A stretch of DNA of 64,000 bases from Glandiceps talaboti (lineage: Eukaryota > Hemichordata > Enteropneusta > Spengelidae). Within the stretch, counting starts at the first letter, position 1. Each line of letters begins with the position of its first letter. Below are positions 12,530 to 24,197 of this stretch, piece by piece. Both the position numbers and the translations under genes were made by a program. The stretch lies in NCBI RefSeq assembly GCF_964340395.1, contig NC_135560.1, positions 875,001 through 939,000 on the forward strand, in the 5' to 3' direction. The notes under the pieces were generated by a model. That model made no database searches. It was not told the origin of the DNA and saw only the letters and a list, made by a program, of their open reading frames with translations.

Positions 12530-14515
12530 GACTTTTTGTAATTACAGATTTTTAGTTGTAGTCTTTTTAGCCCTAATTTGCATATCACTGATGAAATTAT
12601 CATATCAAGAATACATCTTAATCTAATTATAGACAACCAAAAAGACATTTTTAGATCATAATTTACATATCACTGATTGGATCGTGTTATAGACCTTTTG
12701 TAAATATAGACTTAGTTTTAGTCTTTATAGCCCTAATTTGCATATCACTGATGAGATAAACACATCAAGAATACATCTTAAACTAATGATAGATTTTTTA
12801 CCATAAAGAAACATTTTTAGGCACTAATTTGCATATTACTGATTGGATCATCTTATTATAGACTTTTTTAAATAAAGACCTTTAGTTTTAGGCTTTTTAG
12901 CCCTAATTTGCATATCATCGATGAGATCATGGTATTAAGAATACATCTAAATCTAATGATAGACTTTTGACCAAAAAGACACGTTATTAGGCACTAATTT
13001 GCATATTACTGATTGGATCATCTTGTTATAGACTTTCTTTTCGTTTGAGTCTTTTTAGCCCTAATTTGCATATCAGTGATGAGATAAACACATCAAGAGT
13101 ACATCTTAATCTAATGATAGACTTTTGACCAAAAAGACACATTATTAGGCACTAATTTGCATATTACTGATTGGATCATCTTGTTATAGACTATTTTATT
13201 TTTAGTCTTTTTAGCCCTAATTTGCATATCAGTGATGAGATAAACACATCAAGAATACATCTTAATCTAATGATATACTTTTGACCAAAAAGACACATTA
13301 TTAGGCACTAATTTGCATATTACTGATTGGATCACCTTGTTATAGACTATTTTATTGTTAGTCTTTTTAGCCCTAATTTGCATATCACTGATGAGATAAA
13401 CACATCAAGAATACATCTTAATTTAATGATAGATTTTTGATCAAAAAGACTCATTATTAGGCACTAATTTGCATATTACTGATTGGATCATCTTGTTATA
13501 GACTTTTTGTAAATATAGACTTTTAGTTTTAGTCTTTTTAGCCCTAATTTGCATATAAGTGATGAGATAAAACATCAAGAATACATCTGAATCTAATGAT
13601 AGAATTTTGACCAAAAAGACATATTATTAGGCACTAATTTGCATATTACTGATTGGATCATCTTGTTATAGACTTTCTTTTATTTTTAGCCTTCTTAGCC
13701 CTAATTTGCATATCACTGATGAGATAAACACATCAAGAATGCATATTAATCTAATGATAGATTTTTGACCAAAAAGACACATTTTAGGCACTAATTTGCA
13801 TATTACTGATTGGATCATCTTGTTATAGACTTTCCTTTATTTTTAGTCTTTTAAGCCCTAATTTGAATATCACTGATGAGATAAACACATCAAGAATACA
13901 TCTTAATCTAATAATAGATTTTTGACCAAAAAGACACATTATTAGGCACTAATTTGCATATTACTGATTGGATTATCTTAGACATTTTGTAAATATAGAC
14001 TTTTAGTCTTAGTCTTTTTAGCTCTAATTTGCATATCACTGATGAGATAAACACATCAAGAGTACATCTAAATCTAATGATAGATTTTTGACCAAAAAGA
14101 CACATTATTAGGCACTAATTTGCATATTACTGATGAGATAAACACATCAAGAATACATCTTAATCTAATGATAGACTTTTGACCAAAAAGACACGTTATT
14201 AGGCACTAATTTGCATATTACTGATTGGATCATCTTGTTATAGACTTTGTAAATATAGACTTAGTTTTAGTCTTTTTAGCCCTAATTTGCATATCACTAA
14301 TGAGATAAACACATCAAGAATACATCTTAATCTAATGATAGAATTTTGACCAAAAAGACATATTATTAGGCACTAATTTGCATATTACTGATTGGATCAT
14401 CTTGTTATAGACTTTCTTTTAGTTTGAGTCTTTTTAGCCCTAATTTGCATATCACTGATGAGATAAACACATCCAGAATACATCTTAATCTAATGATAGA
14501 TCTTTGACCAAAAAG
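12530..14515. repeat. Array of ~157-170-bp units rich in ATTTGCAT
   Basis: About 12 tandem units. Each has two half-units: one with CCCTAATTTGCATATCACTG, followed by GATAAACACATCAAGAATAC; the other with GGCACTAATTTGCATATTAC, followed by GATTGGATCATCTTGTTATA. The octamer ATTTGCAT occurs about 22 times. The same CCCTAATTTGCATATCACTG word occurs in the mobile element at 36222-37410 (about 37050) and a close relative at 36905, suggesting that the array grew out of a transposon interior. Confidence 0.9.
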
Positions 14516-14884
14516 ATGAGATCATAAGCCTTAATTTGGTTTTGAGACACATATATTTGATCACTATATCATGGGTATAACTGAAGCGGTGACATTATTT
14601 TGTATTGTAATTTATGAATGTTCTGACCATCACAAAACGAAAAATAAATTTGGTTCACATTGTTGGTTGTTATGTGGTTATTAGCTATATTTGTAATATT
14701 GTAAACAAACTTATCTTTTTCATCATCTTCAAAGAAGAATGTCTTTACGGAAATAACTCTTAAATTTGTAACATGAATGAAAAAAATATGCGCTGCAGAG
14801 CAAAATACACGGGTTTTAATTTTGTATGATTAGCATTTTAATGAAAGAAATATTTCGATTCAACTTTGTATTTCTTGAAAAAAA

Positions 14885-15130
14885 ACTAACTAGATTTTGC
14901 GAAAACTTTAACCCTAATTAGAAGTGGCACAGTCAGTATTTCTAGAAACAATCTATTTTAAGTTTACATTTAGTTAACTAGTTTTTGCGAAAGTTGTTAA
15001 TTTTAGAATGGGAACCCTAATTAGAAGTGGCACAGTCTGTATTTCTAGGAACAACCTATTTTAAGTTTACATTTGGTTTACTAGTTTTGGGGTAACTTTA
15101 GTATGGGACCCTAAATAGAAGTGGTTTTCT
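14885..15130. repeat. ~97-bp tandem repeat, 2.5 copies
   Basis: The word CCTAATTAGAAGTGGCACAG recurs at about 14913 and 15010, with a broken third copy at about 15106. Each is followed by GTATTTCTAG and CTATTTTAAGTTTACATTT. No gene is seen from 14516 to 15364. Confidence 0.8.
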
Positions 15131-15364
15131 GTGGTTATAGGCAATTATGGTTTTCAAGTTTGTGTTTCGTAAATAGTCTAATATAAACATCAATGATTTT
15201 TCATTTGAACATGGCAAAATACAATTGTTTCGGTTGTGAAAGAAATGTGTATACCGGTGGCTGAATTTATAGGAATCTGGGTACCCGAGAACAACTTTGT
15301 GTACATGACTATGTATGACGTATCTATTCAAATTTGTTTGTCGATAAATTTTGATTTGTATTTT

Positions 15365-15976
15365 TTATTCGTAGATAAATTTTGATATGTATTTTGCGTT
15401 CTTAATGTTTTCGAAAATGGGGAATATTACAGTCTGTGCCACTTGAACAACCAATGACAAACTTTCCTCCTGACAAAACCGTCTAAATCCTAACCTGTCA
15501 ACCCGTCTAAATCCTAACCTGTCAACCCGGGCCGCCACCTTCCCGCCAAAAAAGGTACCGCGCCGAAATTGCCACCATGGCCCCCATTCCCATACAACGG
15601 GCCCAAATGCAGCAGAAAGAACAAACATAGCAAACCGACTTATCTCATATACCATCCTTCGACGTTCTCGCAGGGACCAAACCATGATAAATTGACGAAC
15701 CAATACGCAAACCATTGACTTCCATTCTCGAACAGTCTCTATTGTACAGCGAACAAACATCTGAAGCAAACACAGCATCCATACGGTGATACACATTGCA
15801 ATTTTTCCTTCCAACTTCCTCTTTTCGACCAGTGAGCGAAGTAGACAGCATACAGCATCCAGGACCCATACCAAACATCGGAATATTCTTCTATCATCCA
15901 CTCTCAGCAGTACAAGGCTTCGGACATATACTATGACGACATAGACCAGGGTGAGCAGCACAATACCAGTATCCAT
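15365..15976 (-). CDS. Unknown 203-residue, possibly membrane protein (doubtful gene)
   Basis: An uninterrupted minus-strand ORF in a locally GC-richer segment. The start context is AAAGATGG, a good Kozak match. Residues 3-25 are a hydrophobic stretch (IVLLTLVYVVIVYV), likely a signal anchor. Further hydrophobic segments lie at about 33-46, 60-75 and 115-127. Near the C-terminus a short DNA duplication gives VDRLGFRR twice. AATAAA overlaps the stop codon. Upstream on the same strand are a TATATAAAT box (16032-16040) and three CCAAT boxes. I do not recognise the family. The arrangement faintly recalls unorthodox aquaporins, but no NPA-type motif is present, so I do not make that call. It lies inside the composite transposon. 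A single unspliced exon or a chance ORF are both possible. Confidence 0.4.
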   Translation of the reverse strand: MDTGIVLLTLVYVVIVYVRSLVLLRVDDRRIFRCLVWVLDAVCCLLRSLVEKRKLEGKIAMCITVWMLCLLQMFVRCTIETVREWKSMVCVLVRQFIMVWSLRERRRMVYEISRFAMFVLSAAFGPVVWEWGPWWQFRRGTFFGGKVAARVDRLGFRRVDRLGFRRFCQEESLSLVVQVAQTVIFPIFENIKNAKYISKFIYE

Positions 15977-16031
15977 CTTTGTTTATCGTTTGCTGGAGTC
16001 GCAAAGACAGTTTGAAAATGTATCACGCGTC

Positions 16032-16246
16032 ATTTATATACCCAACCCAAGATGTTAGATTCCTGTCGAGAACCATGAACCAATCAGACCTTGAGGATCA
16101 AAATTTTCCTCTACCCCTCCAGGTGCACTTTAAAGGTGGTGGCAGGGAAAACTATTGTGTTTGTAAGACTAGTTAGGTGTTGTTTGTTTCAAATTGGTCA
16201 ATCACTTGACAGGGAGTACACGTGTTACATTTGACAAACAACCAAT
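16032..16246 (-). promoter_or_regulatory. Candidate Pol II promoter for the 15365-15976 ORF
   Basis: On the minus strand, TATATAAAT (16032-16040) lies about 56 bp upstream of the ATG at 15976. CCAAT boxes in either orientation lie at 16080-16084, 16193-16197 and 16242-16246. The spacing suits a TATA promoter with a short leader. No functional evidence. Confidence 0.4.
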
Positions 16247-16537
16247 CAAAAGTCCGGAGTTGATTTCTCCACATTCTTTTATTTTACAGGAATACAAACT
16301 TATGTAACGTGCACAGGGGTGAACACTGTGTAATGAAGGTGTAGACTAGCGTTCCTCGCTAAATGCGTGCAATGACGGATAAGCACCGGTATTGTTGATG
16401 AATTATGAATGTATGTGTCGACCCCCGTTTGAATGAAAGTGTAATGTATAAAATTATGTGAAAACCAGGACGTGGTGACGGGGGCTATTGTCTTGGAATA
16501 ATAAGGTGTTGTATTTTGTTACCAATTACTCAACTCG

Positions 16538-19500
16538 TTGACATACAGTTTATTTATTTATTTATTTCACGGAAGGCCGGCAAGTCCCATTTACAGGCTC
16601 CTAAAAATGAAAAATTCAAGAATACAAAACACACAAGCATATCAAACAAACAAAACTAACTTAATGCACATTAAAAACACATTTTTCGATTACTTATTCT
16701 CTAAGTATGTCAGTCATTTCATGATGAACGAAGAAGTCATAGTCAAATACAGCTGTAAGTCTTGCACCGTCAACCAGTTCAATTCTGATAGAAATCTTTT
16801 AAACAGTTCATGTTCTTTCCTACACTGCAGTGTCAGATCCCTTACAAAAAACTTTGATAGCTTTGTTAACTTTCTAAGCATGTTAGATCAAAATTTTCTT
16901 TTTATAGCTCTAACGGAAACATGGTTACATCCCGATTCAAATTGCTGTCTTTATGATTTGCCTTCCTATACTTTCGTTACTTGTAATCGTGAAGCCTCAC
17001 AAGGTGGTGGAGTCGCTCTGTATTTTCACAACTCGTTGTCCTTCTCTCGCATTAACACATGTAAAATTAATCACTGCGAATCCATCTTTGGGGAAACTAT
17101 GATCAACAACAAAAAGATTGTTATAGGCGTTATCTACAGAAGACCCAACACACCTTTTAATGAATTCATTGACAGTTTAGAAGCATGCCTTGATCAGGTG
17201 TCAGTGAACGGGCGTGATTGTATTCTCCTTGGCGATATGAATATTGACACATCTTTAGATAGCCCACCCGTCACTCATTACAATACTCTCCTGAATACAT
17301 ACAATATGACACAATTAATTAACACCCCTACCAGAGTTACTAACACCTCACAAATATTACTGACCACTTTATTGAGTCCGGTACAATTGAAACAGACATT
17401 TCAGACCACTATCCAATTTTCGGCATTATTAAAAGTCTGCATCACGTTTTTGAAAACAGTACCAAAACACACACCTACGATTTCTGGAATTACAACAAAG
17501 AGGCCTTCTTAGCTGACCTAAGCAATGTATCCTGGCAACCAGTTCACATGTGCGAAGATCCGTCTGAAGCATACAATATTTTTAATGATTTATTTCATAC
17601 TGTTATCAGAAGACATCTTCGAATAAAAACATTTACAAGAACACAAAAGTCAATTAAAAGACCCTGGATCACAAAGGGCTTATTTACATCCATACATACA
17701 TACAAAACATAAACTTTTCTCGAAAATGAAAAATCACCCAAGGAATAACCAAATTAAAAATATGTATACTTGGTACAGGAATACATTGACGAAGCTCCTT
17801 AGGTTGGCTAAGAAAAACTACTACACCAATAAAATTTCAAATGCCTCTGGCAACACCAACAAAACTTGGCTTATTATTAAAGAGATGTTGAACAAAACAC
17901 ATACCAAATGTTCTCCCGATAAATTAACTACAAACAACCCTGGAAACACATGCTTAACAGATACAAGAGATATTACTCAAGAATTCAATAATTATTTCAC
18001 TGGTATTGGGCCCAATCTTGCTCAAAAGATTACAAGCAACAAAGACTTTAGACAATACCTGGATGGGAACTACCTCAACTCCTTTTTCTTTCACCCCGTG
18101 TCTGAAGAAGACGTCCTTGGAGAAATATTCAAGCTTGATCCCCGCAAAGCTACCGGTCAGGACACAATTAATCCCCTCTTAGTTATACACGCTGCTCACA
18201 TTATTGCATGCCCTCTCACACATATAATTAACTGTTCTCTCAACAATGGTATTTTTCCAAGTCTACTTAAGATTGCCAAGGTAATACCTATTTATAAAAA
18301 AGGTTCGCCATGCGAAGTTGGCAATTATCGCCCCATTTCAATTTTGCCCGTAATCAGTAAAGTGTTTGAATCTATTGTCAATCATCAACTTGTTATATAT
18401 TTTGAAAAATACAACATCCTCATCAAAACTCGGTTTGGTTTCAGGAAAAAACACAGTACTAAGCTTGCCCTGGTTGACCTGATCACTGGTATTGCTAATA
18501 AGCTGGACAATGGATATCTGACATGTGGTATATTCATTGATTTGCGGAAAGCCTTTGACACAATAGACCATAGTATTCTTCTACAGTGTCAGAGGCTTGC
18601 CTTTACTTTGGTTTAAAAGTTATCTCTCCCAGCGTAAGCAGTGTGTCTGTATAAATAATGTTACCTCGCCATATAGCGAAATACAATGTGGAGTACCACA
18701 AGGCTCAATTTTAGGCCCCCTTCTCTTTCTGATTTACATCAATGATATTGTGAACGCTACTGATGCATTTGAATTTCGATTATTTGCCGACGACACAAAC
18801 TTGTTTCAATTTATCAACAATCCCTCAAATATAATTCAGCTTGATCAACTCCATTTCGACTTCAGGAAAGTCTGTGACTGGTGCGACGCCAATAGGCTCA
18901 CTATCAATGTAGAAAAAAACGAATTTCATGATTATTAAGACTTCGCAAAGATTGGTGAAAACGGAGGGAAGTCTGGGCATCAATCGCTCACAAATTTCAC
19001 AAGTAACGTCAACCAATTATCTTGGCGTGTGTTTAGATCAAAATATGCTTTGGACATCACACATTGAAAAAGTTAGGAAAGCAATTTCTCCAATTAATGG
19101 CATAATTTCCAAAATTCGCTATTACGTACCTAAATCTACTCTTCTTCTGCTGTATAACTCTATGATCTTGCCCCATATCTCATATTGTATAGAGATATGG
19201 GGCAATACATACAATACATTTCTCAAGCCTATCTTAAACCTTCAAAAGAAAGTTATTCGCTTTATAACTTTTTCAAATATTGGTGCTCCCTCCTCCCCTC
19301 TTTTTCAGCAACTAGGAATTCTAAGTGTCCACCAGCAATGCAAATTTAATACTTCTTTATTTATTTTTGATTTGAGGGCCGGTCACTTCCCGCAAACAGT
19401 TAACGACTATTTCAACACACCACCAAATACGTATCACACTCGGAATACAACGAGAGATAACTTTTACATTCCAAAAGTAAATCTTACTTTGACGCAACAC

Positions 19501-19830
19501 AATTTTCAGTATGCAGCTGCAAAACATTGGAACTCCTTACCTGAAGAATTGATAAAAATACAATCCAGGACTACTTTTAAATCTCAGTTAAAACAGTATT
19601 TGTTACAAAATTAATTCAGCTTTTTCTACCTTACATTGCATTTAATGCCAGTTGTTATATATTTTTTTTTGATGAGAACGCGTTTTGTTTTGTTTGTTTT
19701 TTGTTTGTTTTTGTTTTAATTTCAAATTTGTTTTTGTTTTTGCTTTGATTATTTTATTTGTTTAATCAATTGTAGTATGGGCCACAAACTTGACTAGTTT
19801 GTTTCAAACTATTTCTGTGGTCCAGCCATA
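16538..19830 (+). pseudogene. LINE-B: CR1/L2-like non-LTR retrotransposon, frameshifted
   Basis: An ORF2-type element with an apurinic endonuclease domain (about 16800-17420; motifs ALTETWL, GGGVALYF, IYRRPN, LLGDMNID, SDHYPI). The reverse transcriptase follows (17726-19300): [49 protein letters not shown], catalytic LFADDTNLF, then NYLGVCLDQ. The C-terminal block is AAKHWNSLPEE. Frames break near 17345, 17700, 18590 (a small deletion) and 18925 (an A-run), so it cannot encode a working protein. ORF1 is not seen. The 3' UTR runs through TTTTGTTTT-rich sequence to about 19830. It lies inside the composite transposon. Confidence 0.93.
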
Positions 19831-21535
19831 AACTCTGTATTCATCCATCAGTTTAATTGTAATATTTATTCCACTGTCTTTTGTACTTTCTCTCTTGTTA
19901 TGTTGATATGATTTTGAGTTTGTGGCAAATAATATACTATATCTAAAATACATTATGAGGCAAATATATAAAATCAATATTGTCAGGTGGACGATCTGGA
20001 AAATTAAATTTGATAAATTAAAGTCAATATTCAAAATACTACAACAAAGACCACTATACGTTGTTATACATGTACATCTGTGAACGGCACAGTGTTTAAA
20101 AACATTAAATTTACTGGCGTCAGGTTTGTAAACTTTCTAGTTCTCCGATCCGGCATCTGTGGAACTTTAAAATGTAACTTGAAAAGCATATATGGACTAT
20201 CATAAACATTACTTACACACTTATAAAAAATACCATGTCTAAAAACATCCTCCGTTGCGCTGAGAGGGGATTGGCAAATCGAAAAACTTGCATAATGTGC
20301 ATATTGTGTCGGTTAAAAATTATTCCGGTTAATGAATTTTCCAGAACCCTTTCAATGCTAGCCTGTGGTTTATTTTGGCAAGGTTACCAAATGATTGAGC
20401 CCTATTCCAGAATACTCCCCATGGGTGATCAAGGTATGCTGTTCCTGCGCCAAACCACAATTGAATGGGGTTGGCTAAGTATCTCCAAATATAGATTACG
20501 ATCCAACCTCTCCTTGCAAATCCCACACTTATAAAGAAATCTCTTATATGTATGAACACTGAAGTCGATTACCACTGTTATTTTATACTAGTGTATCATA
20601 CATTTGCACATCTCCAGAATACGGGAAGTATGCCATATAACTGCACAAATGAAAATCAGCGACAACGTTTTTTTGTGAGCTTGAAGGGAAGAGGGAACTG
20701 GGAAACAATTTGTACAAAATATTTTCTCATCAGCCCCCACCCCTTCCCTAAGTGCTGTTCGTTCCCTCGGTTTGCATTTGCGCGGAAATGTAATTCAGGC
20801 CAGATATACTCTCTGTCTAAAATAGGTGGAACAACATTATCCACATATTAGGGCAAGAAATGGCAAGACAACTAGTTTATTAACTGTTGAAAGCTTCATA
20901 AGACAGTTGATTTCTCGGGATTCAATTACGATATGAGCAGTCAAATTTTTGGTCGCTTCTTTCTTTATGTGAGGAGGATTTAATTTAGAAGTGTTTAAGA
21001 CGATTTTTATGAAGATAGCACACTCGAGTAAACATATAACTATCAATCCAACAATATATACCAATGACAACTGTCAATCAAACGTGTCACGTGAACTGAT
21101 TGCTTTGGTAAATGAAAATATAATTCCATTGAGACACTGACCCGCCCCTGTGCTACATCCAAGTGGGACACACAGAAGTATCTTTATACGCATATAAAGT
21201 CCAGATACGTCCTGATAAAGGAAGTCAAAAGTACAAACCATGTTTGGCAGTGTCATTTTATTTTGGTACATGCAAATGTATAATTGTTTTTTCTTCTGAG
21301 CTAACATAAAATGGAATATTAATGCTGGTACCTTTAGAATTCAAACTGTTCTTACTACATTTATCAAGTAAACAAATATACCTCACGTCTGAATAAAGAC
21401 TTGAATATGTGCTGAACAAGAAAAAATGAATCGATTAACTAGAGATTCTTACATTAATACTTTGGTGACTTCTGCACAAATGTTGAAGACATTCATTGAC
21501 ATCACTGTACCAGTCATTCTGTAACGTACACGTAC
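19831..21535. other. Passenger DNA left of copy B, no gene recognised
   Basis: AT-rich with several 60-99-codon ORFs on both strands (for example 20235-20534 +, 20552-20851 +). None has a recognisable domain, and overlapping frames are equally open. Confidence 0.45.
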
Positions 21536-24190
21536 TATAGCGTAGAATGCCTGCCAATATTCGAAAATACAATACTGCAATGACTATATGCAATACAGCA
21601 ATGACTATATGCAATACTGCAATGACTATATGCGATATGACTACATGAGATGACTATATGCGATATGACTACATGAGGTGACTACATGCGATATGACTAC
21701 ATGCGATGTGACTACATGAGATGACTACATGCGATATGACTACATGAGATGACTACATGCGATATGACTACATGCGATATGACTACATGAGATGACTACA
21801 TGCGATATGACTACATGAGATGACTACATGCGATATGACTACATGAGGTGACTACATGCGATATGACTACATGCGATATGACTACATGAGATGACTACAT
21901 GCGATATGACTACATGAGATGACTACATGCGACATGACTACATGAGATGACTATATGCAATACTGCGATGCGAGATGATGACATGATATGCGGCGATTTT
22001 GTAATGACGTTATGCCATTCGTAGATTATTCAATACGCATAATACGAGTATTGATATGAAACAGGCTAGGGAGTACTCCTCAGCATGTTGCACCGTTGCA
22101 CGTGGTAAGAGGTGGACCATTTGATATCCGGGGGGGGGGGGGGGGGCTTGGAAGATTTCGGGGAAAAAAAAGATGCCAAATGGATTTGCTTGAAAAAAAA
22201 TCCGGATATGAGAGGGTGATGGAAAAAAAAGACGGACCACTACTGCTAGAAAAAAAAATGTCTTGGCAGGGAAATGATGCACAGGTTCGAGTATACTGTT
22301 CAACTTGCTCGTACCTCTCCAACCAGGACACTTGTCAAATCATGACAAACAGTTTCAAACACATGTCAGGTACCAGTCAGTTTCGTTAGCATGTGGTACA
22401 TATATATATATATTCATATGTTTCTTTCGTAAATGGTTTAAATATTACTTCATGTAAGGGTTCATAAATAACTATACATAACATTATACATATAATACAT
22501 GTATTACCTAGCTACCACACTAGTTACAGAACATGCCATGTAAGTGTTTGGCTGTTTCACAATCAGTGCTTCACTTATCTTACACTTTGGGGCAAAAGTG
22601 AACTTGAAGGTTTTGTAATGGTAACCTTCATACTATAGGATAGTTTATAAAAGAACTTAATCTAAATTGTTCTAGTCTCTTCAGTATGAATTTGTCAGAA
22701 GGGATGCTATACTTCCTATTTCAGACACTACATGTATCGACACCACAACTCAAATTCAAGTTTCTATTGTACACTAGGTATGACCTCCTAAAGTGCTCTA
22801 ACACATCAGTAACTTTACTATAAATGCAATATCAATGCCCCTATACCAATGTTACAGACCCACTTTTATAACATGGAAAACTTAGGTAAAAAGTTATATT
22901 TACTTTAGCTTTTCGATGCTTGGCAATATATATCTCAGAGGCTATGCATAACCTAAAAATTGCCTAAATAGAAACAAAAAACTGCAGATCTGGCGGGGGG
23001 ACCCCTTGCACTCCATCACCCCAGAGGCCACTCATTCGTTAAACCAACAATAAGATTCACCAAAATTGGTAAAAAAAAACGTAGACATGTCCAAGCCTCA
23101 AATCAAAGTTCTTCCCTCCACCTCTTACTGTCAAGATGCTATGGAACTTTATTTCAAACATGTTTCAACCTTATGTAGTTGCTTTTTATATGTTAGAGCT
23201 GCCTTGTAAAGCTTGTAAATTATTGTCTGAAAGTGTCTGTGAATAGCCTAAACATTGCCTTTAGAAGTAAAAATCCTCCAGGCCGTTTTGTAGAACCCTA
23301 GAACCCCCCCCCCCCCCATTCACACACACAATAACACACAAGAGGTGGACATATCCCAGTCTCAAAGCTCTTCCCTCTACAACTTACTGCCAGATGCTAT
23401 GAAACTTTATTCAGGGGGGTCAGTGACTTTTTGTCGGCCCAATGGAAAAACACCCCCCATCCCCCAAGCTTGAGAAACTGACTGGTCTATCTGAATGTTT
23501 GAGCTCACCAATCAAGTTTCCGATTTGTATTTTCAGTGTGTCACCATACCATGGCATAAAAACTGTCAACGATGTTTATTTAATTGAAAATCAAACATGT
23601 ATGAAATATGTAGTTTTCTAAATATAATATGTGTGTCATAGAACATCTTTTTACTCTCTCTATTACCGTGTGCCAAAACCAAACAGAAAATTGTGGCAAC
23701 AAATGTAGGTGTTCAACATTGACGTAAAAAAAAATACGGATATCTCAGAAAAGCAAAGAAAAAAAAAGTTGCCAGCATAGGCGAAGGAGAAAAAAATAAT
23801 TCTCAGGCAAGCAGGTGGGAAAAAAAATAATGACTCTCCACCAATCTTCAAAGCCCCCTAGGATATCGAATGGTCTACCCCTTATGCATATTGAATAATC
23901 TACGAATGGCATAACGTCATTACAAAATCGCCGCATATCATGTCATCATCTCGCATCGCAGTATAGCATGTAGTCATCTCATGTAGTCATATCGCATGTA
24001 GTCATCTCATGTAGTCACATCGCATGTAGTCATCTCATGTAGTCACATCGCATGTAGTCATATCGCATGTAATCATCTCATGTAGTCATATCGCATATAG
24101 TCATTGCAGTATTGCATATAGTCATTGCAGTATTGCATATAGTCATTGCAGTATTGAATTTTCGAATATTGGCAGGCATTCAACGCCATA
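21536..24190. mobile_element. Long-TIR transposon, copy B (complete)
   Basis: 2,655 bp. The left end is TATAGCGTAGAATGCCTGCC; the right end in reverse complement is TATGGCGTTGAATGCCTGCC. Each end is followed by GACTACATG-type subterminal repeats and the CGGCGATTTTGTAATGACG block, so the inverted arms are about 300-480 bp long. The core (22040-23870) is nearly the same as that of copy A and is non-coding. It includes a run of 17 G at 22130-22146. The left flank (CACGTAC) does not match the right flank (CTTGCAC), so copy B alone has no TSD. Confidence 0.88.
21570..21965. repeat. Subterminal GACTACATG repeats, left arm of copy B
   Basis: Alternating GACTACATGAGAT and GACTACATGCGATAT words, inverted at about 23960-24150. 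Confidence 0.85.
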
Positions 24191-24197
24191 CTTGCAC
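24191..24197. repeat. Right target-site duplication of the composite insertion
   Basis: CTTGCAC, the direct repeat of 2268-2274. Confidence 0.85.

Larger units (their letters stand above)
2275..24190. mobile_element. 21.9-kb composite (macro-) transposon in LINE-A
   Basis: The left outer end reads TATGGCGTAGAATGCCTGCC. The right outer end, read in reverse complement, is TATGGCGTTGAATGCCTGCC. Both outer ends abut the 7-bp TSD CTTGCAC, and both flanks are halves of the same LINE reading frame. The ends belong to two direct copies of one long-TIR element: copy A (2275-5080, right end missing) and copy B (21536-24190, complete). The 16.5 kb between them has its own repeats, a LINE and an unknown ORF. 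The simplest reading is that the outer ends of A and B were used together in one transposition. The alternative is integration of a circle carrying one copy into a resident copy, followed by loss of A's right end. I recognise no transposase; a source in trans is inferred. Confidence 0.72.

Noticed and set aside
15365-15976. Aquaporin-like (AQP11/12) identity for the 203-codon ORF
   Set aside because: Only a loose pattern of hydrophobic segments; no NPA/NPC motif or other diagnostic residue.
21529-21542. A separate TSD for copy B
   Set aside because: The left flank CACGTAC does not match the right flank CTTGCAC; only the outer A-left/B-right pair matches.
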